From contig DBTN01000036.1 in the NCBI GenBank assembly GCA_002307065.1, positions 1 to 34,115 of the forward strand: DNA of 34,115 nt, read 5' to 3'. This document shows positions 24,825 through 34,089 of the stretch, piece after piece. Made by a program: the position numbers and the translations under genes. The notes beneath the pieces were generated by a model. It saw only the letters and a list, made by a program, of their open reading frames with translations. It did not search any database and was not told the DNA's origin. The DNA is from Akkermansiaceae bacterium UBA1315. Lineage in GTDB: Bacteria; Verrucomicrobiota; Verrucomicrobiia; Verrucomicrobiales; Akkermansiaceae. Within the stretch, counting starts at the first letter, position 1, and each line of letters begins with the position of its first letter.

Positions 24825-25499
24825 ATGATCGAAATCCTCGCCCAAACCGCCACCAACGCCCCGTCCAGTGGATTTGAATCCATAGGAAATTTTTTCCGCC
24901 ACGGCGGCATCTTCATGATCCCACTGGCGATCACCTCCATCGCCGGCTTGATGGCGATCATGTATAAATTCCTCTCCCTCTCCCGCAACCGGGTCATTCC
25001 AGCCGAACTGGCACGCGATGTCGCCGCCTTTGACCAACGCATCGCCGCAGGCCAAACGGAACCGGTTTTGCGGGAATTCCAGGAAGGAAAAAGCGCGCTC
25101 GCCCGGCTTGGAGCTGTCGTCATCAAACACCGCGGCAAACCTCAACCGGAAATCACCCCTGTCGTGGAAGCCGCCGCACGTGAGGAAACGATGCATCTCC
25201 ACGCGGGTGTCGGGGTTTTGGACATCGTCATCACCGTTGCTCCATTGCTCGGCCTACTTGGCACCGCGTCCGGATTGGTCGTGATTTTCCAAGGCCTCGG
25301 CGAAACGACCGATCACCTCGCCATCGCTCGCGGGATTTCCGAAGCGCTCAGCACCACGATTTTCGGCCTTGCGATCGCCGTGCCCTGCGTCGTCGCTCAC
25401 GGGTATTTTTCCCGGAAAATCGAAGCGCACACCGCCCGTCTGGAAATCCTGCTGACCGATCTGGTTTCCGTCTGCCAAAAGCCGAATCCAAACGCCTGA
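24825..25499 (+). CDS. exbB: ExbB/TolQ/MotA-type proton channel subunit
   Basis: This 224-residue inner-membrane protein has three predicted helices: about 28-50, about 131-155 with APLLGLLGTASGL, and about 172-195 with SEALSTTIFGLAIAVP. The last two hold the conserved family motifs. With ExbD it forms the proton channel that powers TonB. It begins 2 bases after the TonB-like gene and ends 6 bases before exbD, so the three are surely one operon. ExbB and TolQ are hard to separate by sequence; context with a Pro-rich TonB-like gene favours either name, and I use exbB tentatively. Confidence 0.9.
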   Translation: MIEILAQTATNAPSSGFESIGNFFRHGGIFMIPLAITSIAGLMAIMYKFLSLSRNRVIPAELARDVAAFDQRIAAGQTEPVLREFQEGKSALARLGAVVIKHRGKPQPEITPVVEAAAREETMHLHAGVGVLDIVITVAPLLGLLGTASGLVVIFQGLGETTDHLAIARGISEALSTTIFGLAIAVPCVVAHGYFSRKIEAHTARLEILLTDLVSVCQKPNPNA

Positions 25500-25505
25500 C
25501 CGGTT

Positions 25506-25922
25506 ATGAAATTTCACCGGCCCGTCCGCGCCCGCAGCCAGATCCAGATCATTCCATTGATCGACATCTTGCTGATCCTGCTGATCTTTTTCGTCGTCAC
25601 CACCAGTTTTAAAAAACCAAGGGACGTCCTCAGGATCGAACTCCCCACCGTCAAAGAAATCCAGTCCGACCAAGTCGGCGATACCCGCTCGGTCATCGCC
25701 GTCGATGCCGTGGGAAATATCACGCTCGATTCGCTCGCGGTGCCGGAGGGCCTGCTCGAATCTTACCTCGCCGCGTTTCAAAAACAAAATCCCGGCCGGA
25801 AACTCGAACTCGAAGCCGACAAACGACTCCCGCTCGAACGCCTGCTGCAGATCTGGGACTCCCTCACAAAAGCCGGCATTTCCATCAAAGAAGTCCCCGC
25901 TCGGATCATCGGCCCGAAATAA
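25506..25922 (+). CDS. exbD: ExbD/TolR-type proton channel subunit
   Basis: This 138-residue protein has one N-terminal transmembrane helix (about 15-34) with the essential Asp in PLIDILLILLIFF (Asp20), then a periplasmic domain of normal length. It partners ExbB in using proton flow to drive TonB. The ATG at 25506 directly follows an ACCGGT palindrome (CCTGACCGGTTATG) that spans the exbB stop. The operon ends here; the next gene is convergent, 36 bases away, and no T-rich terminator is evident. Confidence 0.9.
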   Translation: MKFHRPVRARSQIQIIPLIDILLILLIFFVVTTSFKKPRDVLRIELPTVKEIQSDQVGDTRSVIAVDAVGNITLDSLAVPEGLLESYLAAFQKQNPGRKLELEADKRLPLERLLQIWDSLTKAGISIKEVPARIIGPK

Positions 25923-25958
25923 GACGTCCGCTCCGGGACATCCGTGCTCCCCAGCGCC

Positions 25959-26342
25959 TCACTCCTCCGTCTCGTCCCGCTTCGGCCGCGACGGCGGATC
26001 GGTCGGCGGACGGGAAATGACCGGTCCGTCACCAGTGGACGATTTTTTCACGTCCGGATTGGTGGAGCGGAACTCCCCCTCGCTCGGAAGATTCAGCATT
26101 TCCGGCAGGCGAACGTCTTCCGTCGCCGTGGCGGGCAGTTCCGGGCTCGATTCACGAGTCTCGTCAGATTCCGTCGTCGCGGTCGGTTGGACCTGAGGGA
26201 CCGGTTGGTTCAGCAACGGATCAGGTGCCGGTTCGGAGCCTTTCGGAACTACGGCAGGGGTGTGAAAAATATCTGTCCAGACCTGACACGACGGCAGCGC
26301 AAGCAGGGAGGCAAACGCCAAGATGGAAATGCAACGACTCAT
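25959..26342 (-). CDS. Small predicted lipoprotein of unknown function
   Basis: This 127-residue protein has a lipoprotein signal (LALPSC, Cys19) followed by a low-complexity Pro/Glu/Asp/Thr-rich tail with no recognisable domain. I do not recognise a family. It lies 28 bases downstream of the citrate synthase gene on the same strand and may ride on its transcript. The acidic, disordered tail and lipid anchor suggest an envelope location; nothing more can be said. Confidence 0.6.
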   Translation of the reverse strand: MSRCISILAFASLLALPSCQVWTDIFHTPAVVPKGSEPAPDPLLNQPVPQVQPTATTESDETRESSPELPATATEDVRLPEMLNLPSEGEFRSTNPDVKKSSTGDGPVISRPPTDPPSRPKRDETEE

Positions 26343-26370
26343 GGGTTTTTCAAGTCAGATCGATCGCCTT

Positions 26371-27501
26371 TCAGCGATCTTCCATCAACGGCACCTTCAT
26401 CAGCTCTTTCGGACCGGTGTAAAGCGTCAGCGGACGATACAACCGGTTGTCGCGGAGCTGCTCAAGCACTTGCGCCGTCCAACCGGAAGTTCGCGAAATC
26501 GCGAAAATCGGCGTGAACAAATCGGTCGGAATCCCGAGAGAATAATAAACGGTCGCCGAGTAAAAATCGACGTTGGCTTCCAAACCTTTCCGCTCGCGCA
26601 TGATTTGAGCGATGCGCTCGGACATCTTGATCCATTTCGGCTCGCCGAGTTCCTCCGTGAGCTGAATCGCCAAACGCCGGAGATGGGGTGCGCGCGGATC
26701 GAGAACTTTGTAAATCCGGTGGCCGATGCCCATGATCTTTTCTCTGCGGCTCATTTTGCCTTCGACGTATTCATCGACTTTCGCCGGATCGCCGATCTCT
26801 TGCAGCATGTGGATCACGCCTTCGTTCGCACCGCCGTGAAGCGGCCCTTTGAGCGTACCGATCGCCGAAGTGATGGCGGAATACATGTCCGAAAGCGTCG
26901 CAATCGTTACGCGAGCCGAGAAGGTCGAAGCATTCATCCCGTGATCCGCGTGGAGAATCAAAGCGACATCGAGCGTCTTGACCGCGACTTCGCCTGCCAA
27001 TTCGCCATTGATCAAATAAAGAAAATGTTCGGCCTCGGTCAGATCATCCCGGACCGCTGGCAGCTCCAATCCCTGACGAAAGCGGTGGAACGCGGCGACG
27101 ATCACCGGCACCTTCGCCACCAGCGAAAGCGCGATTTCCGCGTTGTCGCTCGAATCGGACTCGCCCACAGCGGCGCGCTTATCGTAAAGCCCGAGCATCG
27201 AAACGCCGGTCCGCAGCACGTCCATCGGTGCCGCGTCTTTCGGCGCGTTTTTGAGGAACTCGATGACACCATCCGGCAAGCGGCGGTCGGAACGAATCCG
27301 CGATTGAAAATCTTCAAGCTCTACCCGTTTCGGCAGATGGCCATTTTGCAACAGATACACGACTTCCTCGTACGAACAATGTTTGACGAGCTCATCAATG
27401 TGATACCCGAGATAGCTAAGTTCTCCGATATCGCCGACCACATTGCTGAGGGCGGATTCATTGGCGATGACCCCTTCAAGGCCGCGTGCGTAATCTGTCA
27501 T
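26371..27501 (-). CDS. gltA: Citrate synthase
   Basis: This 376-residue enzyme condenses acetyl-CoA and oxaloacetate to citrate, the entry step of the TCA cycle. Catalytic residues are in the expected places: LHADHGMNAS with His187, GPLHGGANEGV with His222, GIGHRIYKVLDPR with His261, and NVDFYS with Asp312. At 376 residues it lacks the N-terminal extension of the hexameric E. coli type and fits the shorter dimeric class, some members of which act as 2-methylcitrate synthase. No prpB/prpD genes are nearby, so citrate synthase is the better call. It diverges from tsaB. The start ATG is at 27501. Confidence 0.94.
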   Translation of the reverse strand: MTDYARGLEGVIANESALSNVVGDIGELSYLGYHIDELVKHCSYEEVVYLLQNGHLPKRVELEDFQSRIRSDRRLPDGVIEFLKNAPKDAAPMDVLRTGVSMLGLYDKRAAVGESDSSDNAEIALSLVAKVPVIVAAFHRFRQGLELPAVRDDLTEAEHFLYLINGELAGEVAVKTLDVALILHADHGMNASTFSARVTIATLSDMYSAITSAIGTLKGPLHGGANEGVIHMLQEIGDPAKVDEYVEGKMSRREKIMGIGHRIYKVLDPRAPHLRRLAIQLTEELGEPKWIKMSERIAQIMRERKGLEANVDFYSATVYYSLGIPTDLFTPIFAISRTSGWTAQVLEQLRDNRLYRPLTLYTGPKELMKVPLMEDR

Positions 27502-27633
27502 GACAAAAAATTTCAGGATTTAATAAAGCACCCGGAACAAAGCGGTTTGATCGCCAGCACGCAAGGGATAAACTCCGGAAATCCCGCGCAAAGCAGGCTG
27601 GCCCCTGAACCGGTCCCGCGATAGGCTCCGGGC

Positions 27634-28317
27634 ATGCCCAGCACGCTGACACTCGTCATTGAAACCTCCACGCCGATGGCCACTCTCGCCATCGCCGGGC
27701 CCCAAAACGGGATGGAAGAACAGGCGTTCACGAGTGATCGCAGCCACAACGCCGTCCTTTTTGGGCCGTTGGGGGAACTGCTGAAAAAACACCCGCTTGG
27801 TGACATCCGTCTTGTGCTAGCAGGAAGCGGGCCAGGGAGCTACAGCGGAACTCGGGTCGGAATCGCTGCGGCCCAAGGCGTCGCCATCGCCGCAGGCTGT
27901 CCGGCGGTTTCCGTGCCATCGGTCCTCGCCGTCCCAGCGGCAGATGAAGGCGCCGCTTTTCTGGTCATCGGAGACGCTCGACGCGGCAGTTTTTGGCACT
28001 CGGCAGTGGAAAATTTCCAGCTCCTTCATGATCCGGAACTTACCGATGAAAGCGGGTTGGAAAAAATCGTGACCACCGCGCTTTCCGCCGGGAAATCCGT
28101 CATTTCGTTTGAAGCTCCCGACCGGTTTCCGCTGCCTGCCGGAGTGCGGGAATTCGTTCGCCAGGAATTCCCCACCGCCAGCGGACTGTGGCGCGCTTGG
28201 TCTGAAGCGAGTGTCGAAATCCGGGAAAAATGGGCCGCCGCGCCGCCGCAACCGATGTATTTAAAACCTCCTCACATCACCCCTGCGAAACGTTCCTGGT
28301 TGGTCAAAAACGCATAA
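27634..28317 (+). CDS. tsaB: TsaB: tRNA threonylcarbamoyladenosine biosynthesis protein
   Basis: This 227-residue protein is a partner of TsaD and TsaE in making t6A37 on ANN-decoding tRNAs. It shows the ASKHA-fold N-terminus LVIETSTPMATLAI and the hallmark GSGPGSYSGTRVGIAAAQG (canonically GPGSYTGLRIG). The end, PMYLKPPHITPAK, matches the typical PxYLR tail. The length is normal. It sits alone between the divergent citrate synthase and the SMP-30 lactonase 35 bases downstream, which may be co-transcribed. The ATG has no visible ribosome binding site. Confidence 0.93.
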   Translation: MPSTLTLVIETSTPMATLAIAGPQNGMEEQAFTSDRSHNAVLFGPLGELLKKHPLGDIRLVLAGSGPGSYSGTRVGIAAAQGVAIAAGCPAVSVPSVLAVPAADEGAAFLVIGDARRGSFWHSAVENFQLLHDPELTDESGLEKIVTTALSAGKSVISFEAPDRFPLPAGVREFVRQEFPTASGLWRAWSEASVEIREKWAAAPPQPMYLKPPHITPAKRSWLVKNA

Positions 28318-28352
28318 CTTGCCAAACGGCACCGGATTTTCCAGCCTCACGG

Positions 28353-29321
28353 ATGATCCTGAAAAACCACGCCGCTCTTTTTCTCGCTCTCACGTCTTTC
28401 GCGTATTCCCAAGAACCCTCGATCGAACGCAAGGATCCTGCGCTCGACGCGCTGATCGCCCCCGGCACGGAAATCGAAACCTTGGCAACCGGTTTCCGCT
28501 GGTCGGAAGGACCGGTTTGGGACGAAAAAAACGGCGAGCTGCTTTTTTCGGACATTCCGAACAATGTCATCAACGCATGGCATCCCGAAAAAGGCCTCCG
28601 CGTTTACCTCAAGCCCGCGGGTTTCACCGGTCTCGCCGGATACGGAAGAGAACCGGGATCAAATGGGCTGACTTTCGATCCACAAGGACGTCTGATTCTC
28701 GCGGAACACGGTGATCGACGCATTTCCGTCCTCACCCCGGGCGGCGGAAAAATGACCGTGGCCGACCGGTTTGACGGGAAACGATTGAACAGCCCGAATG
28801 ACGTCGTCGTTCACTCAAGTGGTGCCATCTATTTCACCGACCCGATCTACGGTTTGCCAAAAGGTGAAAACGATCCGAACCGCGAACTCGATTTCTGCGG
28901 CGTCTTTCGCGTCGATCCGACGGGTAAGGTCACTCTCATCACCCGCGACCTTGATCGGCCAAACGGACTCGCGTTTTCACCGGACGAAAAGACACTGTAT
29001 GTTGCGAATTCACACGGCCCGGCACCACATGTTTACGCATTCTCCATCGGCGAGGACGGCGGCGCGACCGGCCCCGGCAAACTTTTCTTCGACACCTCGG
29101 AGCTTGATGGAAAGGGAGCGCCGGACGGCCTGAAAGTCGACGCGGCGGGAAATCTCTGGTGCACGGGACCTGGCGGATTACTCATCCTTTCTCCGGAAGG
29201 AAAACTGCTGGGGCGCGCGCTCACCGGCCAACCCACTGCGAATGTCGCGTTTGGCGGCCCCGATGGAAAATCCGTTTATCTCACGGCGAACGACCGGTTG
29301 ATGAGATTTCAGCGTCGTTGA
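28353..29321 (+). CDS. Secreted SMP-30/gluconolactonase-family lactonase
   Basis: This 322-residue six-bladed beta-propeller enzyme is exported by a signal peptide (about 1-19, AYS before QEP). Metal-site residues of the SMP-30 family are visible: Glu52 in WSEGPVW, Asn in LNSPNDVVV, Asn in LDRPNGLAFSPD, and Asp in APDGLKVD. It likely hydrolyses sugar lactones in the periplasm; the exact lactone is unknown. The ATG at 28353 gives a clean signal peptide; the longer open frame upstream overlaps tsaB. It converges on the 632-residue protein gene with only 14 bases between. Confidence 0.88.
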   Translation: MILKNHAALFLALTSFAYSQEPSIERKDPALDALIAPGTEIETLATGFRWSEGPVWDEKNGELLFSDIPNNVINAWHPEKGLRVYLKPAGFTGLAGYGREPGSNGLTFDPQGRLILAEHGDRRISVLTPGGGKMTVADRFDGKRLNSPNDVVVHSSGAIYFTDPIYGLPKGENDPNRELDFCGVFRVDPTGKVTLITRDLDRPNGLAFSPDEKTLYVANSHGPAPHVYAFSIGEDGGATGPGKLFFDTSELDGKGAPDGLKVDAAGNLWCTGPGGLLILSPEGKLLGRALTGQPTANVAFGGPDGKSVYLTANDRLMRFQRR

Positions 29322-29335
29322 GCTCTTCGCCGGTT

Positions 29336-31234
29336 TCAGTTCGCTGAAGGGGCAGCATCGTCCGGGAGAATGTCATCGAGCTGACGCTGGATGCCAGTTT
29401 CAGCCAATCCGCTTTGCGGGTAAATCGCACGAGCTTTTAAATACCACGCCAAGGCGGAACCGGTTTGTTTCGGCGTCCGGTTTTCAAACTGCCGCGCGCG
29501 GTCGAGCGCTTTGGTGAAATCCGCAACCTTTGGCGCAAGCAGCTCCAATTCGCGCCCCAATTTGGGATCGTCCGGAAATTGTTCACGCAGTTCCGCGAGC
29601 TGCTCCCAGGCCGCGTAATTTTGTCCAACTTTGCTGAACTCCGCCGCTTTGCCCAGTGCGGTCTCGATCTGTGTCAAGCTGGTCATGATTTGCTTGAAGG
29701 CGTCTTCACGAACCGCATCGCCTTGAATCGAAGGAGCAATTTCATACTGACGACGCGCGATTTCCCGATAATTTTTTTCACTTAACAACCGGTCGAAATC
29801 GTTGCGCGCGGTCGCGACCCCACCTGAGCGATTCACTAAATTTCGAAACTCCATCAGCTTCGGATTCGTCGGCCAGATTTCCGTAGCAGATTTGATTTTT
29901 TCAGCGGCTTTCTCATTTTCTTTTGCCAGCAGATGACCTTTGGCCTCCTCGATCGCCAAGTCAGAGGCGAGTGTGTAAGCGGCGATCGCGCTGTCGACTT
30001 TCGAGGAAGGGAAGTCCTTGGCGCTTTCCTTCAACCGGTTCGCCAGCACCAAAGTTTTTGTATAATCCCGAGCTTGAAGGGTTCCATAAAGCTCATGCAG
30101 ATCTCTCACATACAGCGAAATCCGACGCTTTTTTTCCAAAGGCAAGGTCGCCACCGGGGCGAGATATTCCCCCAGCGCGTATGCTTCCATCAACCGTTGG
30201 GAAGCGGAATGCAGTTCATCGCGCGAGAGCAATAAGTCGAAGGCTTGGATATATTGATCCACTTCGCGAATCGCTTCGTTCGAAAGCGAATCCAATGACG
30301 CAACCGTCGGACTGACGCCTACCGATTCCGAAAAAAGCTTCGCCACATCCGAGCCTTCTTTCACATATAACTTCGAGTCTCCGTCTTTCCATATCTGGTT
30401 GTAAAACCGCGCGGCCATCAACACATGTTCATATCTCCGCTGCGCGAACCATTGCACCATACTGACTTGATATTGCGCTTTGGTCTGAACGGTTTGCGCT
30501 TCGGTTTTGACGATGTTCGCTTTTTTTAAAACTTCGATTTCACCAATGCGACGAAGCTTATCTTGATATTGAAGCGATTGACTCCCCGATCCCTCGGGTT
30601 TCGCCGTTCCGGTCGTCGCTCCTGCGGTCCCCTCCTTCTCTGCTGTTTTTTTTTCCTCCGGATTCAAGCGGGCGTCCCGGGGTGCATGTCGCGCGGACCA
30701 GTCGTTTTCTCGAATCAACCGGTTCTTCTCCTCTTCGATGGATTGGTTTAACTTCGACAGAGCGTTGACATCTTGCCGGGACAGCATTGCCATATAAATC
30801 GACTCCGCAAGCGAACCACAGATATTCGCATCGCCCGGATAACTCGAAGCGGCGGGTAACATTTTAAAAGCGCTGTAGAGGTCGGGCCCGCCACTGCGGA
30901 AAGGAGAGATGGTCGCGAGAATTTCCTGAAGGGTTTTCCGATATTCTTCTGCAGCCTCGTCGCTCTCAGGCGGCTGGTTCAAATATTTTTCAAAGCGGGC
31001 TTTGAGAATCCGGTTATCGCCAAGCGGGATCGGCACTCCACCCACGGTGATGGTCTCCGCAGCCGGATCCAACATCGGAATTTCCTGCCCAAGGGGGCTT
31101 TTGGCAGACGACGCTGCGGGTGCCGGTGCGGCTTCGGAGGCAGGAACGGGCGCAGGTTGAGCGGGCGGTGGAGTATAAACTTGAGCGTGGCCGAGGCTGA
31201 AGATGAGGAATGGAAAAGGACGAAGAAATTTCAT
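29336..31234 (-). CDS. Secreted all-helical protein of unknown function (TPR-like tail)
   Basis: This 632-residue exported protein has a signal peptide (about 1-17) followed by a Pro/Ala-rich segment (20-50). The rest looks helical and charged. Residues 160-290 include long Glu/Lys-rich helices. The C-terminal half (about 380-620) has helix-pair texture reminiscent of TPR, for example GQNYAAWEQLAELREQFPDD and ALAWYLKARAIYPQSG. No catalytic motif is visible and I do not recognise a named family. It is downstream of, and 13 bases from, a small membrane-anchored protein gene on the same strand, and both follow an ABC transporter gene. A structural or periplasmic scaffold role is plausible but unproven. 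Confidence 0.75.
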   Translation of the reverse strand: MKFLRPFPFLIFSLGHAQVYTPPPAQPAPVPASEAAPAPAASSAKSPLGQEIPMLDPAAETITVGGVPIPLGDNRILKARFEKYLNQPPESDEAAEEYRKTLQEILATISPFRSGGPDLYSAFKMLPAASSYPGDANICGSLAESIYMAMLSRQDVNALSKLNQSIEEEKNRLIRENDWSARHAPRDARLNPEEKKTAEKEGTAGATTGTAKPEGSGSQSLQYQDKLRRIGEIEVLKKANIVKTEAQTVQTKAQYQVSMVQWFAQRRYEHVLMAARFYNQIWKDGDSKLYVKEGSDVAKLFSESVGVSPTVASLDSLSNEAIREVDQYIQAFDLLLSRDELHSASQRLMEAYALGEYLAPVATLPLEKKRRISLYVRDLHELYGTLQARDYTKTLVLANRLKESAKDFPSSKVDSAIAAYTLASDLAIEEAKGHLLAKENEKAAEKIKSATEIWPTNPKLMEFRNLVNRSGGVATARNDFDRLLSEKNYREIARRQYEIAPSIQGDAVREDAFKQIMTSLTQIETALGKAAEFSKVGQNYAAWEQLAELREQFPDDPKLGRELELLAPKVADFTKALDRARQFENRTPKQTGSALAWYLKARAIYPQSGLAETGIQRQLDDILPDDAAPSAN

Positions 31235-31247
31235 CGGAGAGATTCTG

Positions 31248-31652
31248 TTAGAGACGATTCACACCAGTCGCGACCGGGATGCCACCTTGCCGGAATTTGA
31301 CGCGGAAGGCGTATTTCTGTTCTCGTTCGATGTTGAGTTTATCGAATTCCGGAGGGATTTCGACCCCGATCAACTCATCTCCGCCACCGGAAGAAACTCG
31401 GACGCTGACAACCTGGCCACGATGAGGTGTCCACCGGAGTTTTTCATCAATCTTGCCCTCAATGACATATTCATTGCCGCGCAAACTGTTTCCGTTTTCG
31501 AGCAGTTCCTCGACCTGAAGCGGTGCGAGATCTCCAAATGACGGTGTTTTTTTCCCGAGAAACGATCGGCTGGCAATCACTGCGATGACGATCACCGCAA
31601 TGATTCCGAGGATCACTCCCGGATGAAGACTGGAACTTGCGCGTCGGGCCAT
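31248..31652 (-). CDS. Small membrane-anchored protein of unknown function
   Basis: This 134-residue protein has one N-terminal transmembrane helix (about 12-30), then a ~100-residue periplasmic domain with beta-rich texture (NEYVIEGKIDEKLRW, GQVVSVRV, YAFRVKF) that might form an OB-like barrel. No motif identifies it. It is followed 13 bases later by the 632-residue secreted protein gene, suggesting the two work together; the ABC transporter gene is 74 bases upstream. Confidence 0.7.
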   Translation of the reverse strand: MARRASSSLHPGVILGIIAVIVIAVIASRSFLGKKTPSFGDLAPLQVEELLENGNSLRGNEYVIEGKIDEKLRWTPHRGQVVSVRVSSGGGDELIGVEIPPEFDKLNIEREQKYAFRVKFRQGGIPVATGVNRL

Positions 31653-31726
31653 GGTTTTTAGCAGTCGTGGGTTTTACGAGATTCTCAAATCTTAGCCGGA
31701 AATTTGGTGGAATCGAGGGTGAAGTT

Positions 31727-33472
31727 TCACGATTCCCATTGAGATCGGCGAGCGCCTGCCCATGCGGCGATTAATCCAACCGCGACGTGAGCACCGAGGG
31801 TATAAAGACAGGAATTCTGGGAAGACAACGAGGTGTCGATCACCGATTTCACCGCGTCATGAACCTGGGTTTGCAACGCCTCCACCGATCCCGACCAAGC
31901 CCAATAGGCGGAGACAAAAGGCCGGGTGAAGGCTTCGATTTTTTCCGGCAACGCCAACACCGCACCCGATAAAGGCAACTGAAATCCAACGAGATAGATC
32001 GACATCAGCGACGCCTGTTCGGCGGTCCGCATCCACGAGGAAATCGCCAGACAGATGGCCGTCATGGCTGCATTGATCAGCAGCAAAAATCCGGCGTGCT
32101 GCACAAAATCACCGCGGAAAGGGCCAAAAAAGTTCACGAAAAATGCCATCCACAGCGATTGGCAAATCACCAAACAGGAAAGAAACGCCACTTTGGAAGC
32201 CAGATACGCGGAAGGCCTCAGCCCTCCAAATTTTTCCTTTTCGTAAATCGGTCGCTCCCCGGCAATTTCGCGAGCGGAATTGTTCGAACCCATCAGGGAC
32301 AGCAGGATGACTTGGAACATGATGATTCCTGAAATCGCCGAGCCGATTTTCGCCTGATCACCGCGCACGCTCTGCTGCTCTTGAATTTCCGCGACGAAAT
32401 CCGACTGACGGGTATCGGAGAATTTTCGGATATTTCCCGATGCCTTATCGCTAAACAGCGTGATGAGAATGGGGAAGCACAGGAGAATCGCCAGTTGCAG
32501 CAAGACTTGCCCACGATCGCGGAAAAAAATCCGCCAACGCCGAGAAAGAAGCGTGGCGAATTGGCTGAGAAATCCAGGCAACCCCGGAGCGGAGTCTGCC
32601 AAATCGGTCGAATCCGTCGCGGAGATTGGGTCCGCAAGAAGGAGACTTCCATCAGCGATCAGACACTCGCGATTCCGATCGATCATCTTCTGGTAAACAT
32701 CGCCATGTTTCCGCCACGAACTGAGCCAGTTTTCCGACGCCTGTTTCGCGAGTTGAGGATAAATTTCCTCGGTATCTTTGACGGAAAAGTAATGGTTTAA
32801 TTTTTCCGGCGGGCCGTGGAAAGCAACACGCCCCTCGTGTAGCACCAAGATCGAATCATACAGTTCGAGATGAGCGAGGGAGTGGGTCACCGAAAGAACG
32901 ATCCGGCCCTTTTTCCGCGACAAATCATGGAGAAGATGGACGATTTCCCGCTCAGACCGTGGGTCCAGGCCAGAGGTGACTTCGTCACAAAGAAGAATTT
33001 TCGGATCAGACACCAACTCCATCGCTAAACCGAGTCGACGTTTTTGGCCGCCCGAGAGAACTTTTACCAACCGGTCGCTGATCGCGCCCAAACCGGTTTC
33101 ATCAATGACGCGGTCAATTCGTTGATCGAGTTCTTGGTGATTTCGGCATTTCACCCGCAGCCGGGTTGCCGCTTCGATCGATTCGTCCACCGTCAGGGGG
33201 TCATACGCGATCGAGAATTGCGGGACATAGCCGATTTCCGATGGGTCGAAATCGGCATCTTTTGAAAGATTTCTTCCTTCCCACACCAAAGAACCGGCGG
33301 ATTCCGGATTGAGGCCAGCGATGGTTTTTAGCAGAGTGGTTTTTCCGCAACCCGAAGGCCCCACAATCGCCATAAAGTGACCCGGCGGAACTTTAAGCGA
33401 GATCTGATCCACCAAATGGATGTCAGTCCCGTCTTTGCGGATCGTGAAACAAACGTCTTGTAGTTCGAGCAC
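31727..33472 (-). CDS. ABCG-type half transporter: ATPase fused to ABC-2 permease
   Basis: This 581-residue inner-membrane protein has an N-terminal ATPase (Walker A GPSGCGKTT 38-46, signature LSGGQKRRLG 139-148, Walker B LLCDEVTSGLD 160-170) and a C-terminal ABC-2 type permease (about 300-581) with about six hydrophobic segments. The domain order ATPase-then-permease and CDEVTSGLD are typical of the White/ABCG layout. A GSNNSAREIAGERPIYEKEK segment matches the intracellular loop of that family. The substrate is unknown. The start is GTG (33470-33472). It lies 65 bases after the IscU-like gene and upstream of the two unknown envelope proteins, which might be its partners. Confidence 0.9.
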   Translation of the reverse strand: MLELQDVCFTIRKDGTDIHLVDQISLKVPPGHFMAIVGPSGCGKTTLLKTIAGLNPESAGSLVWEGRNLSKDADFDPSEIGYVPQFSIAYDPLTVDESIEAATRLRVKCRNHQELDQRIDRVIDETGLGAISDRLVKVLSGGQKRRLGLAMELVSDPKILLCDEVTSGLDPRSEREIVHLLHDLSRKKGRIVLSVTHSLAHLELYDSILVLHEGRVAFHGPPEKLNHYFSVKDTEEIYPQLAKQASENWLSSWRKHGDVYQKMIDRNRECLIADGSLLLADPISATDSTDLADSAPGLPGFLSQFATLLSRRWRIFFRDRGQVLLQLAILLCFPILITLFSDKASGNIRKFSDTRQSDFVAEIQEQQSVRGDQAKIGSAISGIIMFQVILLSLMGSNNSAREIAGERPIYEKEKFGGLRPSAYLASKVAFLSCLVICQSLWMAFFVNFFGPFRGDFVQHAGFLLLINAAMTAICLAISSWMRTAEQASLMSIYLVGFQLPLSGAVLALPEKIEAFTRPFVSAYWAWSGSVEALQTQVHDAVKSVIDTSLSSQNSCLYTLGAHVAVGLIAAWAGARRSQWES

Positions 33473-33537
33473 GGAAACTTGGGTTGAATCACTATAAGAC
33501 TTAAAATCAGTTGATTCGGCGAAGAGCGAGAGCGAAA

Positions 33538-34008
33538 TCAGTCCAACGGAACAATCCGGATTTTTCCCGTCACCGGTTGGTGAATGGCGGAGGAAAGAGT
33601 GGGAGCAAGAGACGAATCAACGGAGGCAGCGGCCAACGAATTCGAGTCGAGTGCATTTTTAAGGGCTCCCTCGACGAGCTGACCACAATGAATTTTCATC
33701 GGCGGCAGAGCTCCGAGATCACCAGAAAGATCTTGAGCGGAAAGATGGCGAGCTTCCTCTTCGGTTTTTCCTTTCAGAAGTTGAGTCGCCATGGAGGCTA
33801 CCGCGATGGCGGTTTGACAGCCGAAGGCTTGAAAGGAGGCGCGATCGATGACTTTTTTACCGTCTTTTTCGGTAAATTTTAGCCACATCCGCATCATATC
33901 ACCACATTCGGGCGATCCCACCGTCCCAACGGCGTCCGCATCCGCGATTTCCCCCTGATTTTGAGGATTGGCCAATGCCTCACGAACATTGGATTCAAAA
34001 TTGCTCAT
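33538..34008 (-). CDS. IscU/NifU-type iron-sulfur cluster assembly scaffold
   Basis: This 156-residue scaffold builds Fe-S clusters before transfer to apoproteins. It has the three ligand cysteines and the Asp of the IscU fold: SPECGDMM (Cys35, Asp37), FGCQTAIA (Cys64) and LPPMKIHCGQL (His107, Cys108). LPPMK matches the chaperone-binding LPPVK motif. The C-terminal ~45 residues are an extra tail beyond the ~128-residue E. coli IscU. I chose the ATG at 34008 because MSNFESNVREAL matches the family; an ATG at 34035 is also in frame. Neighbouring isc/suf genes would lie beyond the window. Confidence 0.88.
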   Translation of the reverse strand: MSNFESNVREALANPQNQGEIADADAVGTVGSPECGDMMRMWLKFTEKDGKKVIDRASFQAFGCQTAIAVASMATQLLKGKTEEEARHLSAQDLSGDLGALPPMKIHCGQLVEGALKNALDSNSLAAASVDSSLAPTLSSAIHQPVTGKIRIVPLD

Positions 34009-34054
34009 GCGATAGACTGACGTTTTAGGACGCATCCCGCAAGGAGGAAGAGTG

Positions 34055-34089
34055 ATGGGTCATGGGTCATGGGTTACGAGACATGGGTA
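34055..34089 (+). repeat. ATGGGTC heptamer tandem repeat in the iscU leader
   Basis: Units ATGGGTC, ATGGGTC, ATGGGTT, ACGAGAC (degenerate) and ATGGGTA run head-to-tail in 7-base steps, upstream of the IscU-like start. Directly after, AAAAAAGAGCCCGGCTCC (34091-34108) could be the left arm of a terminator whose other half lies outside the window. Confidence 0.6.

Noticed and set aside
26323..27624. Plus-strand open frame opposite citrate synthase (433 codons)
   Set aside because: Antisense of a complete citrate synthase; no domain seen.
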